The notes under the pieces were generated by a model. That model saw nothing but the letters and a program-made list of their open reading frames with translations, did no database searches and was not told where the DNA came from. DNA of 64,000 nucleotides from NCBI GenBank assembly GCA_002684495.1, contig NYVG01000002.1:120970-184969 (forward strand), in the 5' to 3' direction. This document shows positions 43,492 through 52,310 of this stretch, one piece after another; positions within the stretch are counted from its first letter, which is position 1; every line of letters begins with the position of its first letter. The position numbers and the translations under genes were made by a program. The DNA comes from Gammaproteobacteria bacterium. Its GTDB lineage: Bacteria; Pseudomonadota; Gammaproteobacteria; Pseudomonadales; Azotimanducaceae.

Positions 43492-44676
43492 ATGGCAACA
43501 GCGCTGTTCTACCAACCCCAGTGCGGTATCGCTGGGGATATGCATTTGGCTGCGCTGATTGATTTAGGCGTCCCTCTCGATTACGTGGACACAGAACTGG
43601 CCAAGCTTGGTCTTGGCAACGCATTTTCGCTGCAACTGAATAATGGGCAAAAAATGGGCATCAGCGGCACGAACGTTCGAGTTATAGCCGAAGATCAGCA
43701 CGATCATCGCCACCATTCGACTATTCAGCGCATGATTCGCGACGCTGGCTTTAGTCCAAGTATCGAACGGCGCGCTCTGGACATATTCCAGCTCATCGCA
43801 AATGCGGAGGGCAAAATCCACGGTATCGCACCGGACGACGTGCATTTCCATGAAGTCGGCGCAATCGACTCTATCGTTGACATTGTCGCGGCAGCTATAT
43901 GCATCGACTATCTGCAACCCAATGTCATCTTATGCAATCCTGTAGAAGTGGGCAGCGGCTTCGTTGACTGTGCACACGGGCGCTTTCCTGTGCCCGCACC
44001 TGCTACTCAAGAATTACTGGTAAATGCACCCTGCACCTATGGCGGCGTGAAGGGCGAATGCACCACTCCTACAGGTGCTGCCATTCTGGCAGCCAGCGTC
44101 GATGAATACGCGCCGCGCGGCGCCTTCAAACCGAGCAAAATCGGCTATGGCATCGGCGTCAAAGACTTTGCGATACCCAATGTGCTGCGCGTAGCCCTAG
44201 GTGATTACCAGGCCGAAGACGAACTGTCCCAGCATATAAAGTTGGAAGCCAACATTGACGATATGAGTCCTGAGGCATTTGAGCCGCTTATGAACGCTCT
44301 GTTTGAGGCCGGCGCCGCAGACGTCTATCTGACCCCAATTGTGATGAAGAAAAGCCGCTCAGCACAGTGTCTAAGCGTGTTATGCGAGACAGACAAAGCC
44401 AAGGCTCTGTCCGATCTGATACTCAACCAATCTACTACTATTGGTCTACGCCAGTTGCCCTTCAGCAAACGCGTATTACCCCGACATATGCGGAGTATCG
44501 ACACCCAATTCGGCGTCGTCAGAGTCAAAGAGGTGACCCAACCCAACGGTCGACTACGCTGGAAACTTGAACATCAGGACGTGTTGGACATCGCTGCCCG
44601 TAGAACCGACAGCGACTACCAAATGTTACGAAAAATTATAAATAAAGAGGTTGAGGAATATTACTCAAACCTTTGA
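43492..44676 (+). CDS. larC: Nickel-pincer cofactor biosynthesis protein LarC
   Basis: 394 residues of the LarC (DUF111) family, the CTP-dependent cyclometallase that inserts nickel into the pyridinium-bisthiocarboxylate cofactor of lactate racemase LarA. The start FYQPQCGIAGDMHLAALIDLG matches the family's CGxSGDM region. A His-rich loop (EDQHDHRHHS) precedes VHFHEVGAIDSIVDIV. ECTTPTGAAIL, LEANIDDMSPE and DVYLTPIVMKKSR follow. It is one continuous frame; in Lactobacillus plantarum the protein needs a programmed frameshift. No larA, larB or larE lies in the window. Co-transcribed with the aldo/keto reductase. Confidence 0.92.
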   Translation: MATALFYQPQCGIAGDMHLAALIDLGVPLDYVDTELAKLGLGNAFSLQLNNGQKMGISGTNVRVIAEDQHDHRHHSTIQRMIRDAGFSPSIERRALDIFQLIANAEGKIHGIAPDDVHFHEVGAIDSIVDIVAAAICIDYLQPNVILCNPVEVGSGFVDCAHGRFPVPAPATQELLVNAPCTYGGVKGECTTPTGAAILAASVDEYAPRGAFKPSKIGYGIGVKDFAIPNVLRVALGDYQAEDELSQHIKLEANIDDMSPEAFEPLMNALFEAGAADVYLTPIVMKKSRSAQCLSVLCETDKAKALSDLILNQSTTIGLRQLPFSKRVLPRHMRSIDTQFGVVRVKEVTQPNGRLRWKLEHQDVLDIAARRTDSDYQMLRKIINKEVEEYYSNL

Positions 44677-44695
44677 TTTCTATATAAATTATCAT

Positions 44696-45832
44696 CTAAA
44701 CCACCGCCCCGCTGGCTTTCAATTCGGCAATTGCAGCCGCATCTAAACCAATACTTGCTAGCACTTCTTCAGAATGCTCGCCAGGCCCAACAGGCGGCTC
44801 CGGCAGTTCAGGCGCTGTTCGCGAAAAGCGCGGCGCCGGTGCGGCCTGCACAATATCTGCCGACGCTACAAAGGTATTTCGTGCCTGGTTATGGGGATGC
44901 GCCACTGCCTCGTCAAAATTCAGAATCGGCGCATAGCAGATGTCCGTGCCCAACATGACTTCATCCCATTCATCTCGCGTCTTGGTTGCTAGGACTGCGG
45001 CGAGTTTTTCACGCAACTTCGGCCAATCGTCGCGGCTCATCTGTTTTGCCAATTCCGGGTCCTGATCTAGGCCGGTTTTTTCCAGCAACAGTGCATAAAA
45101 CTGGGGTTCGATAGAGCCAATAGAAACATAGCGCCCATCCTTGGTTTCATAAGTGCCATAGAAATGTGCTCCACCGTCCAGCAGGTTACTGCCCCGGTTC
45201 TGGTTCCACACTCCCTGCCCCATCAGACCGAAGATTGAGTTCATAAGCAAAGCCGATCCATCGGTCATTGCTGCATCGATCACCTGACCCTTACCTGAAA
45301 CTCCGCGCTCGTACAGAGCGGCGACAATTCCGAAGGCCAGTAACATGCCGCCCCCACCAAAATCACCCACCAGATTAAGCGGCGGCGTTGGACGAGATCC
45401 CGGTTCACCAATGGCATGCAGCACACCAGATAAAGAGATGTAGTTGATGTCGTGGCCCGCAGCATGGGCCATGGTGCCAGTCTGCCCCCAACCGGTCATA
45501 CGCCCGTACACAAGCTTGGGATTACGCGCCAAGCATACATCGGGGCCGAGACCCAAACGCTCGGTTACGCCCGGACGAAACCCTTCAAGCAGCACATCAG
45601 CAGTCTCAACGAGCTTTAATACCGTTTCCACGCCTTGAGGATTCTTCAGATCCACAGCGATACTTTTGCGCCCTCGAGCCAATACATCGGCGCTACGCGC
45701 TCCACTACCTACCGCGGCAGATCGGTCAACACGAATAATTTCAGCGCCCATGTCTGCCAACATCATGCCGCAGAACGGCCCTGGCCCAATGCCCTGAAGC
45801 TCGACAACTCTTAATCCTGCTAATGGTCCCAT
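44696..45832 (-). CDS. Alpha-methylacyl-CoA racemase
   Basis: 378 residues of the CaiB/BaiF superfamily, racemase branch. The residues known from the mycobacterial racemase are at matching places: His127 in [11 protein letters not shown], Asp157 in LVGDFGGGG, and the Glu in [13 protein letters not shown]. It would interconvert (2R)- and (2S)-2-methylacyl-CoA, needed for beta-oxidation of branched chains such as steroid side chains or pristanate. AGGGGG precedes the ATG. It heads the acyl-CoA region and diverges from the two MaoC-like genes. A CoA-transferase role is less likely given these residues. Confidence 0.88.
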   Translation of the reverse strand: MGPLAGLRVVELQGIGPGPFCGMMLADMGAEIIRVDRSAAVGSGARSADVLARGRKSIAVDLKNPQGVETVLKLVETADVLLEGFRPGVTERLGLGPDVCLARNPKLVYGRMTGWGQTGTMAHAAGHDINYISLSGVLHAIGEPGSRPTPPLNLVGDFGGGGMLLAFGIVAALYERGVSGKGQVIDAAMTDGSALLMNSIFGLMGQGVWNQNRGSNLLDGGAHFYGTYETKDGRYVSIGSIEPQFYALLLEKTGLDQDPELAKQMSRDDWPKLREKLAAVLATKTRDEWDEVMLGTDICYAPILNFDEAVAHPHNQARNTFVASADIVQAAPAPRFSRTAPELPEPPVGPGEHSEEVLASIGLDAAAIAELKASGAVV

Positions 45833-45992
45833 CTATTCCCCCTAGTCGTGTTTGCTAAACTTGTGTCTATTCGTAAATTACTTGCCCATTGTAAGGAGCA
45901 TTCCTCTGGCAATAAAGGCACTCCGCCAGAGTGCTTTGCATTCGGCCGGGGGCCCCTTAAACTGGACATTGAGATACTGGGAGCACAACTAC

Positions 45993-46427
45993 ATGGTCGA
46001 TATCGACGACTTAAAAACGCAATATCTAAGTAATGAATTCGATCGCAAAGACTTTATTTTAAGTTCCGACCGATTGGTAATAGCCGCCACCACATCAGGC
46101 GAGAAACGTCCTCAGTACGTTGATCCAAATCATCCTGACTTTCAGGCAACACCTGCATTCTTATGCAGCCTGGCCTCCGGCCGTCATCTACCCATTGATT
46201 TTCCTGCTCTTGGCGGCGTGCCCATGGACGGCGGCAAGGCGGTAGAGTGTTTTGCACCGGTGCGCCCAGACATCAAACTTACGGGCAAGACTCACCTGCA
46301 TGACATCTACGACAAAAAAGGTCGCTCTGGGCGCATGATTTTTATCGTCGTGCGCTTGGAGTTGTTCGACGATAGCGGCGAGCATCTCGCAACAACAGAT
46401 TCACGTTTAGTCATTCGGGAGAAATAG
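45993..46427 (+). CDS. MaoC-like hot-dog protein (dehydratase N-domain type)
   Basis: 144 residues from the ATG at 45993 (GGGAG upstream); the open frame to 45852 shows no similarity. The segment TTSGEKRPQYVDPNHPDFQATPAFLCSLA resembles the N-terminal hot-dog domain of FAS1-like dehydratases. It lacks a clear Asp/His hydratase pair. It ends two bases before the next MaoC-like gene, so the two probably form a heteromeric hydratase, like ChsH1-ChsH2 of cholesterol side-chain breakdown. That comparison is inference. Confidence 0.7.
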   Translation: MVDIDDLKTQYLSNEFDRKDFILSSDRLVIAATTSGEKRPQYVDPNHPDFQATPAFLCSLASGRHLPIDFPALGGVPMDGGKAVECFAPVRPDIKLTGKTHLHDIYDKKGRSGRMIFIVVRLELFDDSGEHLATTDSRLVIREK

Positions 46428-46429
46428 CG

Positions 46430-46846
46430 ATGAGTGTTAATACGATTCACGATGTGGAATTTGGTGCCGAACTACCCGTATTTGAACCGGATACACGCAT
46501 TGAAAACACTATGGCTTTCGCCAAATCCGTGGGCTGGGGCGGACCGCGCTTTGAGGATCATGAGGGCGCGCGCAAGGAGGGCTTTCCCGGTGCACTGGTG
46601 CCAGGAATTATGGGCATGGGATTTTTGACCAGCGCAATTCATAGCTGGGCACCAAACGGCAATGTTGAGCACATAGACACTGTGTTTCGCGCCCCCATGC
46701 TCGCAGATACCCCGGCCATTATCAGCGCAGTGGTTACCGACATTGATGAAGAAGAGGGGTGGGTGGAATTAGATATGACCGTGAAGAATACCAAGGACGA
46801 AACTCGGGTATTCGGCACTGCCAAGGTTCGCTTGCCGATTGAATAA
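46430..46846 (+). CDS. MaoC-like hot-dog protein
   Basis: 138 residues with a single hot-dog domain. GFPGALVPGIMGMGFLTSAI matches the central helix of MaoC proteins (normally GF-G-IAHGM). The usual D-x-N-P-x-H catalytic stretch is not intact: the region reads GGPRFEDHEGARKEGF. GFLTSAIHSW and GTAKVRL at the end support the fold. Together with the preceding gene it may form a two-subunit enzyme or a CoA-binding partner for lipid-transfer-type thiolases. GGGAG precedes the ATG. Confidence 0.72.
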   Translation: MSVNTIHDVEFGAELPVFEPDTRIENTMAFAKSVGWGGPRFEDHEGARKEGFPGALVPGIMGMGFLTSAIHSWAPNGNVEHIDTVFRAPMLADTPAIISAVVTDIDEEEGWVELDMTVKNTKDETRVFGTAKVRLPIE

Positions 46847-46849
46847 GTT

Positions 46850-47665
46850 TTAATCTGGGAGCAGATCGCGCAACGCGATCTCGGTACCAACTTTAACGGC
46901 CTGACTTTGCTTGAGGACCGCCATGGCGGTCCAATGGCTTTCACTACCCTTCTGCACCCCGACTGCAACTGATTCGTCCCAAAATATCGGGCGTCTGAAA
47001 TAGATGTCAGCGCTGAAAGCCCGGGGCTTATAACTACGCCACATTTCTGCAGTCAGATAGTGCACGCCCATACCGCCACCGATTAATGGCGCGCGAAAAC
47101 CCGCTTGTTCTGCGGCCTCTTGTTCATAATGAATACTATTACCCTCCATGCTGTAGGCCTTAACCCGATCTGGGCTCAGGGTATATTCATTCAATAGCTG
47201 GAGTTCTGCCAGGTCTGTGATCACCGGCAGTGGTCGCGCTCCAGCACCACCTGTGTCCGCCACATTTAGATCCGGCTTCAACGAGGTTCGTACCGCACTG
47301 ATCACCCTACGTCCTTGTTCGTCTTCGAACCATACATCTGTGTGTACACGACGCCCGCGGGGTACCGAGCGGACCTCAAGGATTTCGCCACGCACGATGA
47401 GCGGCTCGTCCAGTAATGGCGGGCGATGCATCTGTAAGCCCTGCAACATATTGATATTGCCCTCGGCACTAATACCGCTGCGGATACCAGCATGGATCGC
47501 AATACCTATAAAAAACGCCGGATCAACCTGCTCACCGAATATCCCAGCGTCAATACCACAAGCTGTCAGCTTTTCAGTCTGGTACGTTGGCGCCACCGAT
47601 ATCGTGTCCACCAGATATTGGAATCCAGCCTTAGGTTCGACCCAATGATCAGGTTGCTCGAGCAT
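46850..47665 (-). CDS. Double hot-dog MaoC-like hydratase
   Basis: 271 residues forming two hot-dog halves. The N-terminal half has GEQVDPAFFIGIAIHAGIRSG. The C-terminal half has MEGNSIHYEQEAAEQAGFRAPLIGGGMGVHYL, which keeps the N-x-I-H part of the (R)-hydratase motif and the G-rich helix. It is likely an enoyl-CoA hydratase of the peroxisomal-MFE2-like type. It is transcribed with the SDR ten bases upstream, a pairing that suggests hydration followed by dehydrogenation. AGGAG precedes the ATG. Confidence 0.78.
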   Translation of the reverse strand: MLEQPDHWVEPKAGFQYLVDTISVAPTYQTEKLTACGIDAGIFGEQVDPAFFIGIAIHAGIRSGISAEGNINMLQGLQMHRPPLLDEPLIVRGEILEVRSVPRGRRVHTDVWFEDEQGRRVISAVRTSLKPDLNVADTGGAGARPLPVITDLAELQLLNEYTLSPDRVKAYSMEGNSIHYEQEAAEQAGFRAPLIGGGMGVHYLTAEMWRSYKPRAFSADIYFRRPIFWDESVAVGVQKGSESHWTAMAVLKQSQAVKVGTEIALRDLLPD

Positions 47666-47674
47666 CTTTGTCTC

Positions 47675-48457
47675 CTATCTGAACATATGGGTTCCACCAC
47701 AAACGGTCAGAGCCTGACCGGTGACGTAGGCACTGGCATCCGAGGCCACGAATACAGCAATGCCCTTGAAGTCGTCCGCCTCGCCAAAGCGACGCAAAGG
47801 TGTTTGCTCAGTCGCCCGCTGGGCCGCCTCAGGGTTATCCCACAACGCTTTCGCGAAATCGGTGCGAATCAGCCCAGGGCATAGTGCATTTACCCGAATA
47901 CCTTTGGGTCCCCACTCCATAGCCAGGTTTCGAACCAAGGCGATGTCCGCCATCTTCGAAATATTATAAGTGCCCAGGGTATCCGACGGGCCAAACGCTC
48001 CCACACTGGCGGTGATCATAATTGCGCCGCGCCCCTTTTCGAGCATGTCCGGGGCCACCATCTGACACAGCCAATGGTTTGAGCGTAAATTAGAATTCAT
48101 GGTTTTATCGAAGGCTTCATCTGGAATCTCTGACATAGGCCCATAAAAGGGATTAACCCCAGCATTCGCGATTAATGTATCGATTGGCCCCAAGCGCTCA
48201 CGAGTTTCGTCGACCAGAGCCTGTAACTGCTCCTTATAGCCGATGTTACAGGCGATGGCGATGGCACGTTCCTCACCGCAGGCAGCGTTAATCTCGGCAG
48301 CAGTTTCTTCGCACTGGCCTAACTTGCGACTGGAAATCACGACCTTGCTGCCGTGCTCCGCTAATGCCATAGCCATGGATTTACCCATACCCTTGGATGC
48401 ACCCGTAATTAAAGCGACCTGCCCTGTCAGATCAAACAGTTGTGTCGTTACGCTCAT
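47675..48457 (-). CDS. Short-chain dehydrogenase/reductase
   Basis: 260-residue classical SDR. The NAD(P) motif is TGASKGMGKS (about residues 18-27). NAG occurs at 98-100, and the catalytic triad Ser151, Tyr164 and Lys168 (YNISK) is intact, with the PGLIRTDF loop after it. It probably oxidises a 3-hydroxyacyl-CoA or ring alcohol. It is the first gene of a pair with the double hot-dog hydratase. GGGGGA precedes the ATG. Cofactor choice is not certain; an Arg after strand 2 (ISSRK) favours NADP(H). Confidence 0.93.
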   Translation of the reverse strand: MSVTTQLFDLTGQVALITGASKGMGKSMAMALAEHGSKVVISSRKLGQCEETAAEINAACGEERAIAIACNIGYKEQLQALVDETRERLGPIDTLIANAGVNPFYGPMSEIPDEAFDKTMNSNLRSNHWLCQMVAPDMLEKGRGAIMITASVGAFGPSDTLGTYNISKMADIALVRNLAMEWGPKGIRVNALCPGLIRTDFAKALWDNPEAAQRATEQTPLRRFGEADDFKGIAVFVASDASAYVTGQALTVCGGTHMFR

Positions 48458-48576
48458 CAGTAATCCCCCGTTGCTAAAAGCTTAGAGCATACCTTTAGTC
48501 TGCCGTGGGGTCTCGTGCTGGGGCTATCGAGTTGCGCGGAGGACTGTGCACGCGCAACGGGGACTTGGTTGCTCTG

Positions 48577-49656
48577 TTACGACACCAAATTCCAGCCCCC
48601 ATCTGGCGCATCTTGGTGAGACTTAAGATGCTGCACTAACGCCCTAGGGCGATAACTGACATCAGCATGCCAACGCGCCTGCACCGAGTGATGAATCCTC
48701 GTTGGCACGAAAACGTCAATGGTCTTGTGACTAACCACTGGCTCTATAGGGCGCGCATAACGTTCGCGAAGGCGGTAGAAGGTCCTTCGAGATTCGTGCA
48801 TCGACGCCAGCGCATCAGCCTTGCTACCAGCAGCGATAGGCTTTTGTAATCCTAAACCAATCTGAGCGGCTTGCTTGGTCATCCATTGCAACGAGATAGC
48901 TGACAGCGCCGAGCCGGAATCTGGACAAAGCGGGTGAGCGCCACCCACATCGCCGTGGCATCCAGCAAACCAAACCTGCTGTACATCCGCACCCTCTCGC
49001 GGTAGCCATAACGTAGGCTGAAAATCGACGCGCCGCTCGTTAAGCGCAAGCGCCTGGCGTGCGACTTCAACATTAGGCCCAAGTTTAGCGTCATAGAATT
49101 CATCGCGATTATCAAATAGGCCGAGAACCGACAGAGGTATCCCCATAGTCCCAACCGTATCCCAAACCCCAACAAACTTTACTGTCCGCGATTTAGGCTG
49201 AGCATACTGTCTACGAAACGCCACCGATGTCTTTCCTGCAGGGGCATAGTCTGGCCAGGCACGTTTGTAGTGATCGAATGCGCTGTGGATTAACCGCGTA
49301 TGCGCACGCTTGAGGATTCCACAGTTATTTATCAAACCGCATAACGACCGCACAACATAAGCACCACGGCTGAAGCCAAAGAACCACAGTTCATCCCCTG
49401 GCACATAGTTCTGCACCACATAGCGGTAGGCTTCTATGATGCTTTTTTGCACACCATTACCCGTGATGCCACTAGACCAGGGGGCCTGATACCAGCCCAA
49501 GCCCCCGTCATAAAACACCTGCTGCGCGATACCATCTGCGGCCAGCGGCTGAATTGCCTGAGCAATCTGCTGCACATTCGTTGGATGCTCTTTGCTTGGA
49601 TCTTTTTCCGGCCGGTTCCATGTGCCGTCAGCACAAATAACAATCCGTTTTGGCAT
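48577..49656 (-). CDS. DUF2235 alpha/beta hydrolase-like protein
   Basis: 359 residues from the ATG at 49656, preceded by GAGGTG. It opens KRIVICADGTWNRPEKDP, the DUF2235 start with a conserved Asp. GFSRGAYVVRSLCGLINNCG contains the serine nucleophile motif GxSRGA, and VWDTVGTMG and FAGCHGDVGGAHP supply further conserved blocks. Some relatives are type VI secretion phospholipases (Tle1). No type VI genes are here, so a housekeeping lipolytic or scaffold role is as likely. Cytoplasmic by lack of signal. Confidence 0.9.
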   Translation of the reverse strand: MPKRIVICADGTWNRPEKDPSKEHPTNVQQIAQAIQPLAADGIAQQVFYDGGLGWYQAPWSSGITGNGVQKSIIEAYRYVVQNYVPGDELWFFGFSRGAYVVRSLCGLINNCGILKRAHTRLIHSAFDHYKRAWPDYAPAGKTSVAFRRQYAQPKSRTVKFVGVWDTVGTMGIPLSVLGLFDNRDEFYDAKLGPNVEVARQALALNERRVDFQPTLWLPREGADVQQVWFAGCHGDVGGAHPLCPDSGSALSAISLQWMTKQAAQIGLGLQKPIAAGSKADALASMHESRRTFYRLRERYARPIEPVVSHKTIDVFVPTRIHHSVQARWHADVSYRPRALVQHLKSHQDAPDGGWNLVS

Positions 49657-49911
49657 TTTCACCTCTTTCTTAACAAAAACCCGGAGCTACTCGGCGTTGC
49701 TCTAAAAACTTTTATGCAGGCTGTTAAATGAGTACAACGACTTGCCGACCAACGGTTATTAATGCCTTACGAGCGCGCGAATACATGCCTAACCGACTTT
49801 GCAAAAGTTATCGCCAACTTTGCTGCAGCATGCAGCCGCCCATCGGCTTTGGCCGTGGTACATTATTCGCCCGGACAGGCGATCCGTGTGCAGCACGAGG
49901 GGAAAATAGAC

Positions 49912-51048
49912 TTGGCAACGCAGTTCATTTTTAGTGAGGATCAAGAGCAGTTTCGCGACAACCTAGCGCGATTCCTTGCTGACAAATCACCAACCAACGA
50001 GGTTCGGGCACAGATGGCGGACGCCAGAGGTTACGATCCTGCGGTGTGGTCACTGCTCAACCAACAACTCGGCTTGAGTGGTATTGCGATTACAGAGCAG
50101 TACGGTGGTGCGGGTTTTGGCCCTCAGGAATTAGCCATTGCCTGCGAGGAGATGGGGCGCAGTCTATATTGCGGGCCCTACTTTGCATCAGCGGTCTGTG
50201 CCGCCCATGCACTCAGTGCAACTGGCGACGAAGCCCACAAGCAGCAGTGGCTCCCGCGAATTGCCAACGGTGATTTGATTGCCTGTTTGGGGATTACTGA
50301 GCGTGCACCCATGTGGAGTGACGAGGATATCCATACCACAGCCACCAGCAGCGCCGATGGCAAATACCAACTCTCTGGTACCAAACACTATGTCATTGAC
50401 GCCCAAGTCGCTGAGGTGGTTTTCGTAGCCGCTCGGGAGATTGACGGCAGCGTCGCCTTATTCGCTGCAGATACTGAGGCCGATGGCCTGACAATCACCC
50501 CCGTGCAGAGCATGGACGCCACACGCAAGCTCAATACGGTTACCCTAGCCAACACCCCTGCTGAGCGCCTCGGCACAGCAGATTTACCGAGTCTAATGGA
50601 TTACGTAGTGGTGGCTCTGAGTAATGAGATGATCGGCGGTGCCCAAACGCTATTGCAGTCAGCACTAGACTATACGCAACTGCGCTTTCAGTTCGGCCGC
50701 AGCATTGCGTCCTTCCAAGCCATCAAGCATCGTCTGGCAGATTTACTACTGGAGGTTGAACTGGCTAAGTCAGCAGCCTATCAGGCAGCCCACTGTCTGA
50801 CGGTCAACGAGGACGTGCGTGAGCATGCCAGTCTGGCAAAGGCGGCTGCGAGCGAAGCTTACGTCCATGTCGCCAGCGAATGCATTCAGTTGCATGGCGG
50901 CATTGGTTTTACCTGGGAAAACGATACCCACTTGTGGTTTAAGCGTGCGAAAAGCTCTGAAGTTTTATTCGGAACGCCTGCCGCCCATCGCGAGCGCATG
51001 CTGCACGCGATCACCCAAGGCGCAACAGCAAAAGCGAGGATTGGTTAA
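49912..51048 (+). CDS. Acyl-CoA dehydrogenase, subunit of a probable heteromeric pair (catalytic Glu type)
   Basis: 378 residues from a TTG at 49912, which follows GAGGGG at eight bases and gives the usual start (FIFSEDQEQFRDNLARFL). The open frame extends back to 49762 without similarity. The substrate and flavin segments (ACLGITERAP) and FQFGRSIASFQAIKHRLAD are typical. LHGGIGFTWENDTHLWFKRAK holds a Glu where short-chain dehydrogenases have the catalytic base. The C-terminal GGTxEI(Q/M) flavin motif is missing and reads LFGTPAAHRERM. The next gene has that motif, suggesting an alpha2-beta2 enzyme. Confidence 0.9.
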   Translation: MATQFIFSEDQEQFRDNLARFLADKSPTNEVRAQMADARGYDPAVWSLLNQQLGLSGIAITEQYGGAGFGPQELAIACEEMGRSLYCGPYFASAVCAAHALSATGDEAHKQQWLPRIANGDLIACLGITERAPMWSDEDIHTTATSSADGKYQLSGTKHYVIDAQVAEVVFVAAREIDGSVALFAADTEADGLTITPVQSMDATRKLNTVTLANTPAERLGTADLPSLMDYVVVALSNEMIGGAQTLLQSALDYTQLRFQFGRSIASFQAIKHRLADLLLEVELAKSAAYQAAHCLTVNEDVREHASLAKAAASEAYVHVASECIQLHGGIGFTWENDTHLWFKRAKSSEVLFGTPAAHRERMLHAITQGATAKARIG

Positions 51049-51050
51049 CT

Positions 51051-52310
51051 GTGAATATCGAAGAGATACGTCAAGAAGTCCGCACCTGGCTAACAACCAA
51101 CTGGGATCCAAATTTAGACCTCATTCAATGGCGCGAACTATTAGCGGATTCCGGTTGGGGCGCACCAGACTGGCCCAGGGACTATTTTGGTCGTGACCTA
51201 GAGCCACATCTAAGCGCGGTAGTCGACGAGGAACTGGCGCACATTGGTGCCATTGGCGCAGCGCACAGCGGCGTTCGCATGCTCGCTGCGGTCACGCTGT
51301 TGGCGCACGCGAGCCATGAGCAAAAACAACGCTATCTGCGCCCTATTCTCACCGGCGCAGAGCACTGGTGCCAATTATTTAGCGAACCTGGCAGCGGCTC
51401 TGATCTTGCCGGTGCAACAACTCGTGCCGACCTGCAAGGTGATGAATGGATCATAAATGGCCAGAAGGTATGGAATACCAGCGCCCACCATGCAGATTTC
51501 GGCCTGTTGTTGGCCCGCAGCGACTGGGACGAACCAAAGCATAAGGGCTTGAGCTATTTTGTTCTCGACATGCGTCAACCCGGTGTCGAGGTGCGACAGT
51601 TGCAGCAAATGAACGGCCACGCTTCCTTCAATGAGGTGTTTTTTACTGACGCCCGAGTGCCGCGCGCTAACCTCATTGGTCAATCCGGCGACGGCTGGCA
51701 AATCGCTATGACCACTCTGGCACACGAACGGCGCTCCTTTGATCGTCCGCGCAACCCAGCAGCAAAAACCGCCTCGCCTGCGCCAATCTACCAGCAGTAT
51801 CAAGAGGAACTGGAGATAGCTAACGAACCCTACAAGTGGTACCCACAGCGTGCAGGTCGTGTCGATCTGATACTGCAGCGAGCCAACGAAACCGGCGCGA
51901 TTAATGATCCAGTATTGCGGCAGGACATCGCACGACTGCATACTCTTGCAAGTTCTGCCCACTGGACAGCGCAACGGGCACGGGCCGCGCAAAAGGCCGG
52001 CAAACCCCAGGGGCCCGAAGGTTCGCTGGGCAAACTGGCCGCTAGCCATATCGGCCGCCTGGCGGCACAAGTCCATACCCATATCAGTGCCAACGATGCG
52101 TTGCTCACTGGACCCGATAGCCCAATGGACGGCACCATCGCAGAAATTCTCGTATCTACACCGGCAGGCTCCATTGCTGGCGGAACTGACGAAATACAGC
52201 GCAATATCATTGCCGAGCGGGTGCTTGGCTTACCCAAGGAAACTCGCTTCGATAACGGGCCATTTCGGGACGTGCGCCGCAATACATCAAAGGAGCCAGG
52301 GCAACCATGA
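51051..52310 (+). CDS. Acyl-CoA dehydrogenase, second subunit of the pair (GGTDEIQ type)
   Basis: 419 residues starting at GTG, two bases after the previous stop. Recognisable blocks are CQLFSEPGSGSDLAG (flavin ring), GQKVWNTSAHHADFGLLLAR, QMNGHASFNEVFFTDARVP and the C-terminal AGGTDEIQRNIIAERVLGLP. It lacks the G-Y-x-x-E catalytic Glu region present in its neighbour. The motif split mirrors FadE pairs of steroid side-chain oxidation, which work as heterotetramers. Its stop overlaps the following CoA-transferase start by four bases (ATGA). Confidence 0.92.
   Translation: MNIEEIRQEVRTWLTTNWDPNLDLIQWRELLADSGWGAPDWPRDYFGRDLEPHLSAVVDEELAHIGAIGAAHSGVRMLAAVTLLAHASHEQKQRYLRPILTGAEHWCQLFSEPGSGSDLAGATTRADLQGDEWIINGQKVWNTSAHHADFGLLLARSDWDEPKHKGLSYFVLDMRQPGVEVRQLQQMNGHASFNEVFFTDARVPRANLIGQSGDGWQIAMTTLAHERRSFDRPRNPAAKTASPAPIYQQYQEELEIANEPYKWYPQRAGRVDLILQRANETGAINDPVLRQDIARLHTLASSAHWTAQRARAAQKAGKPQGPEGSLGKLAASHIGRLAAQVHTHISANDALLTGPDSPMDGTIAEILVSTPAGSIAGGTDEIQRNIIAERVLGLPKETRFDNGPFRDVRRNTSKEPGQP

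Noticed and set aside
47217-47884. Plus-strand frames over the double hot-dog and SDR genes.
   Set aside because: Antisense shadows of well-supported genes with no family resemblance.
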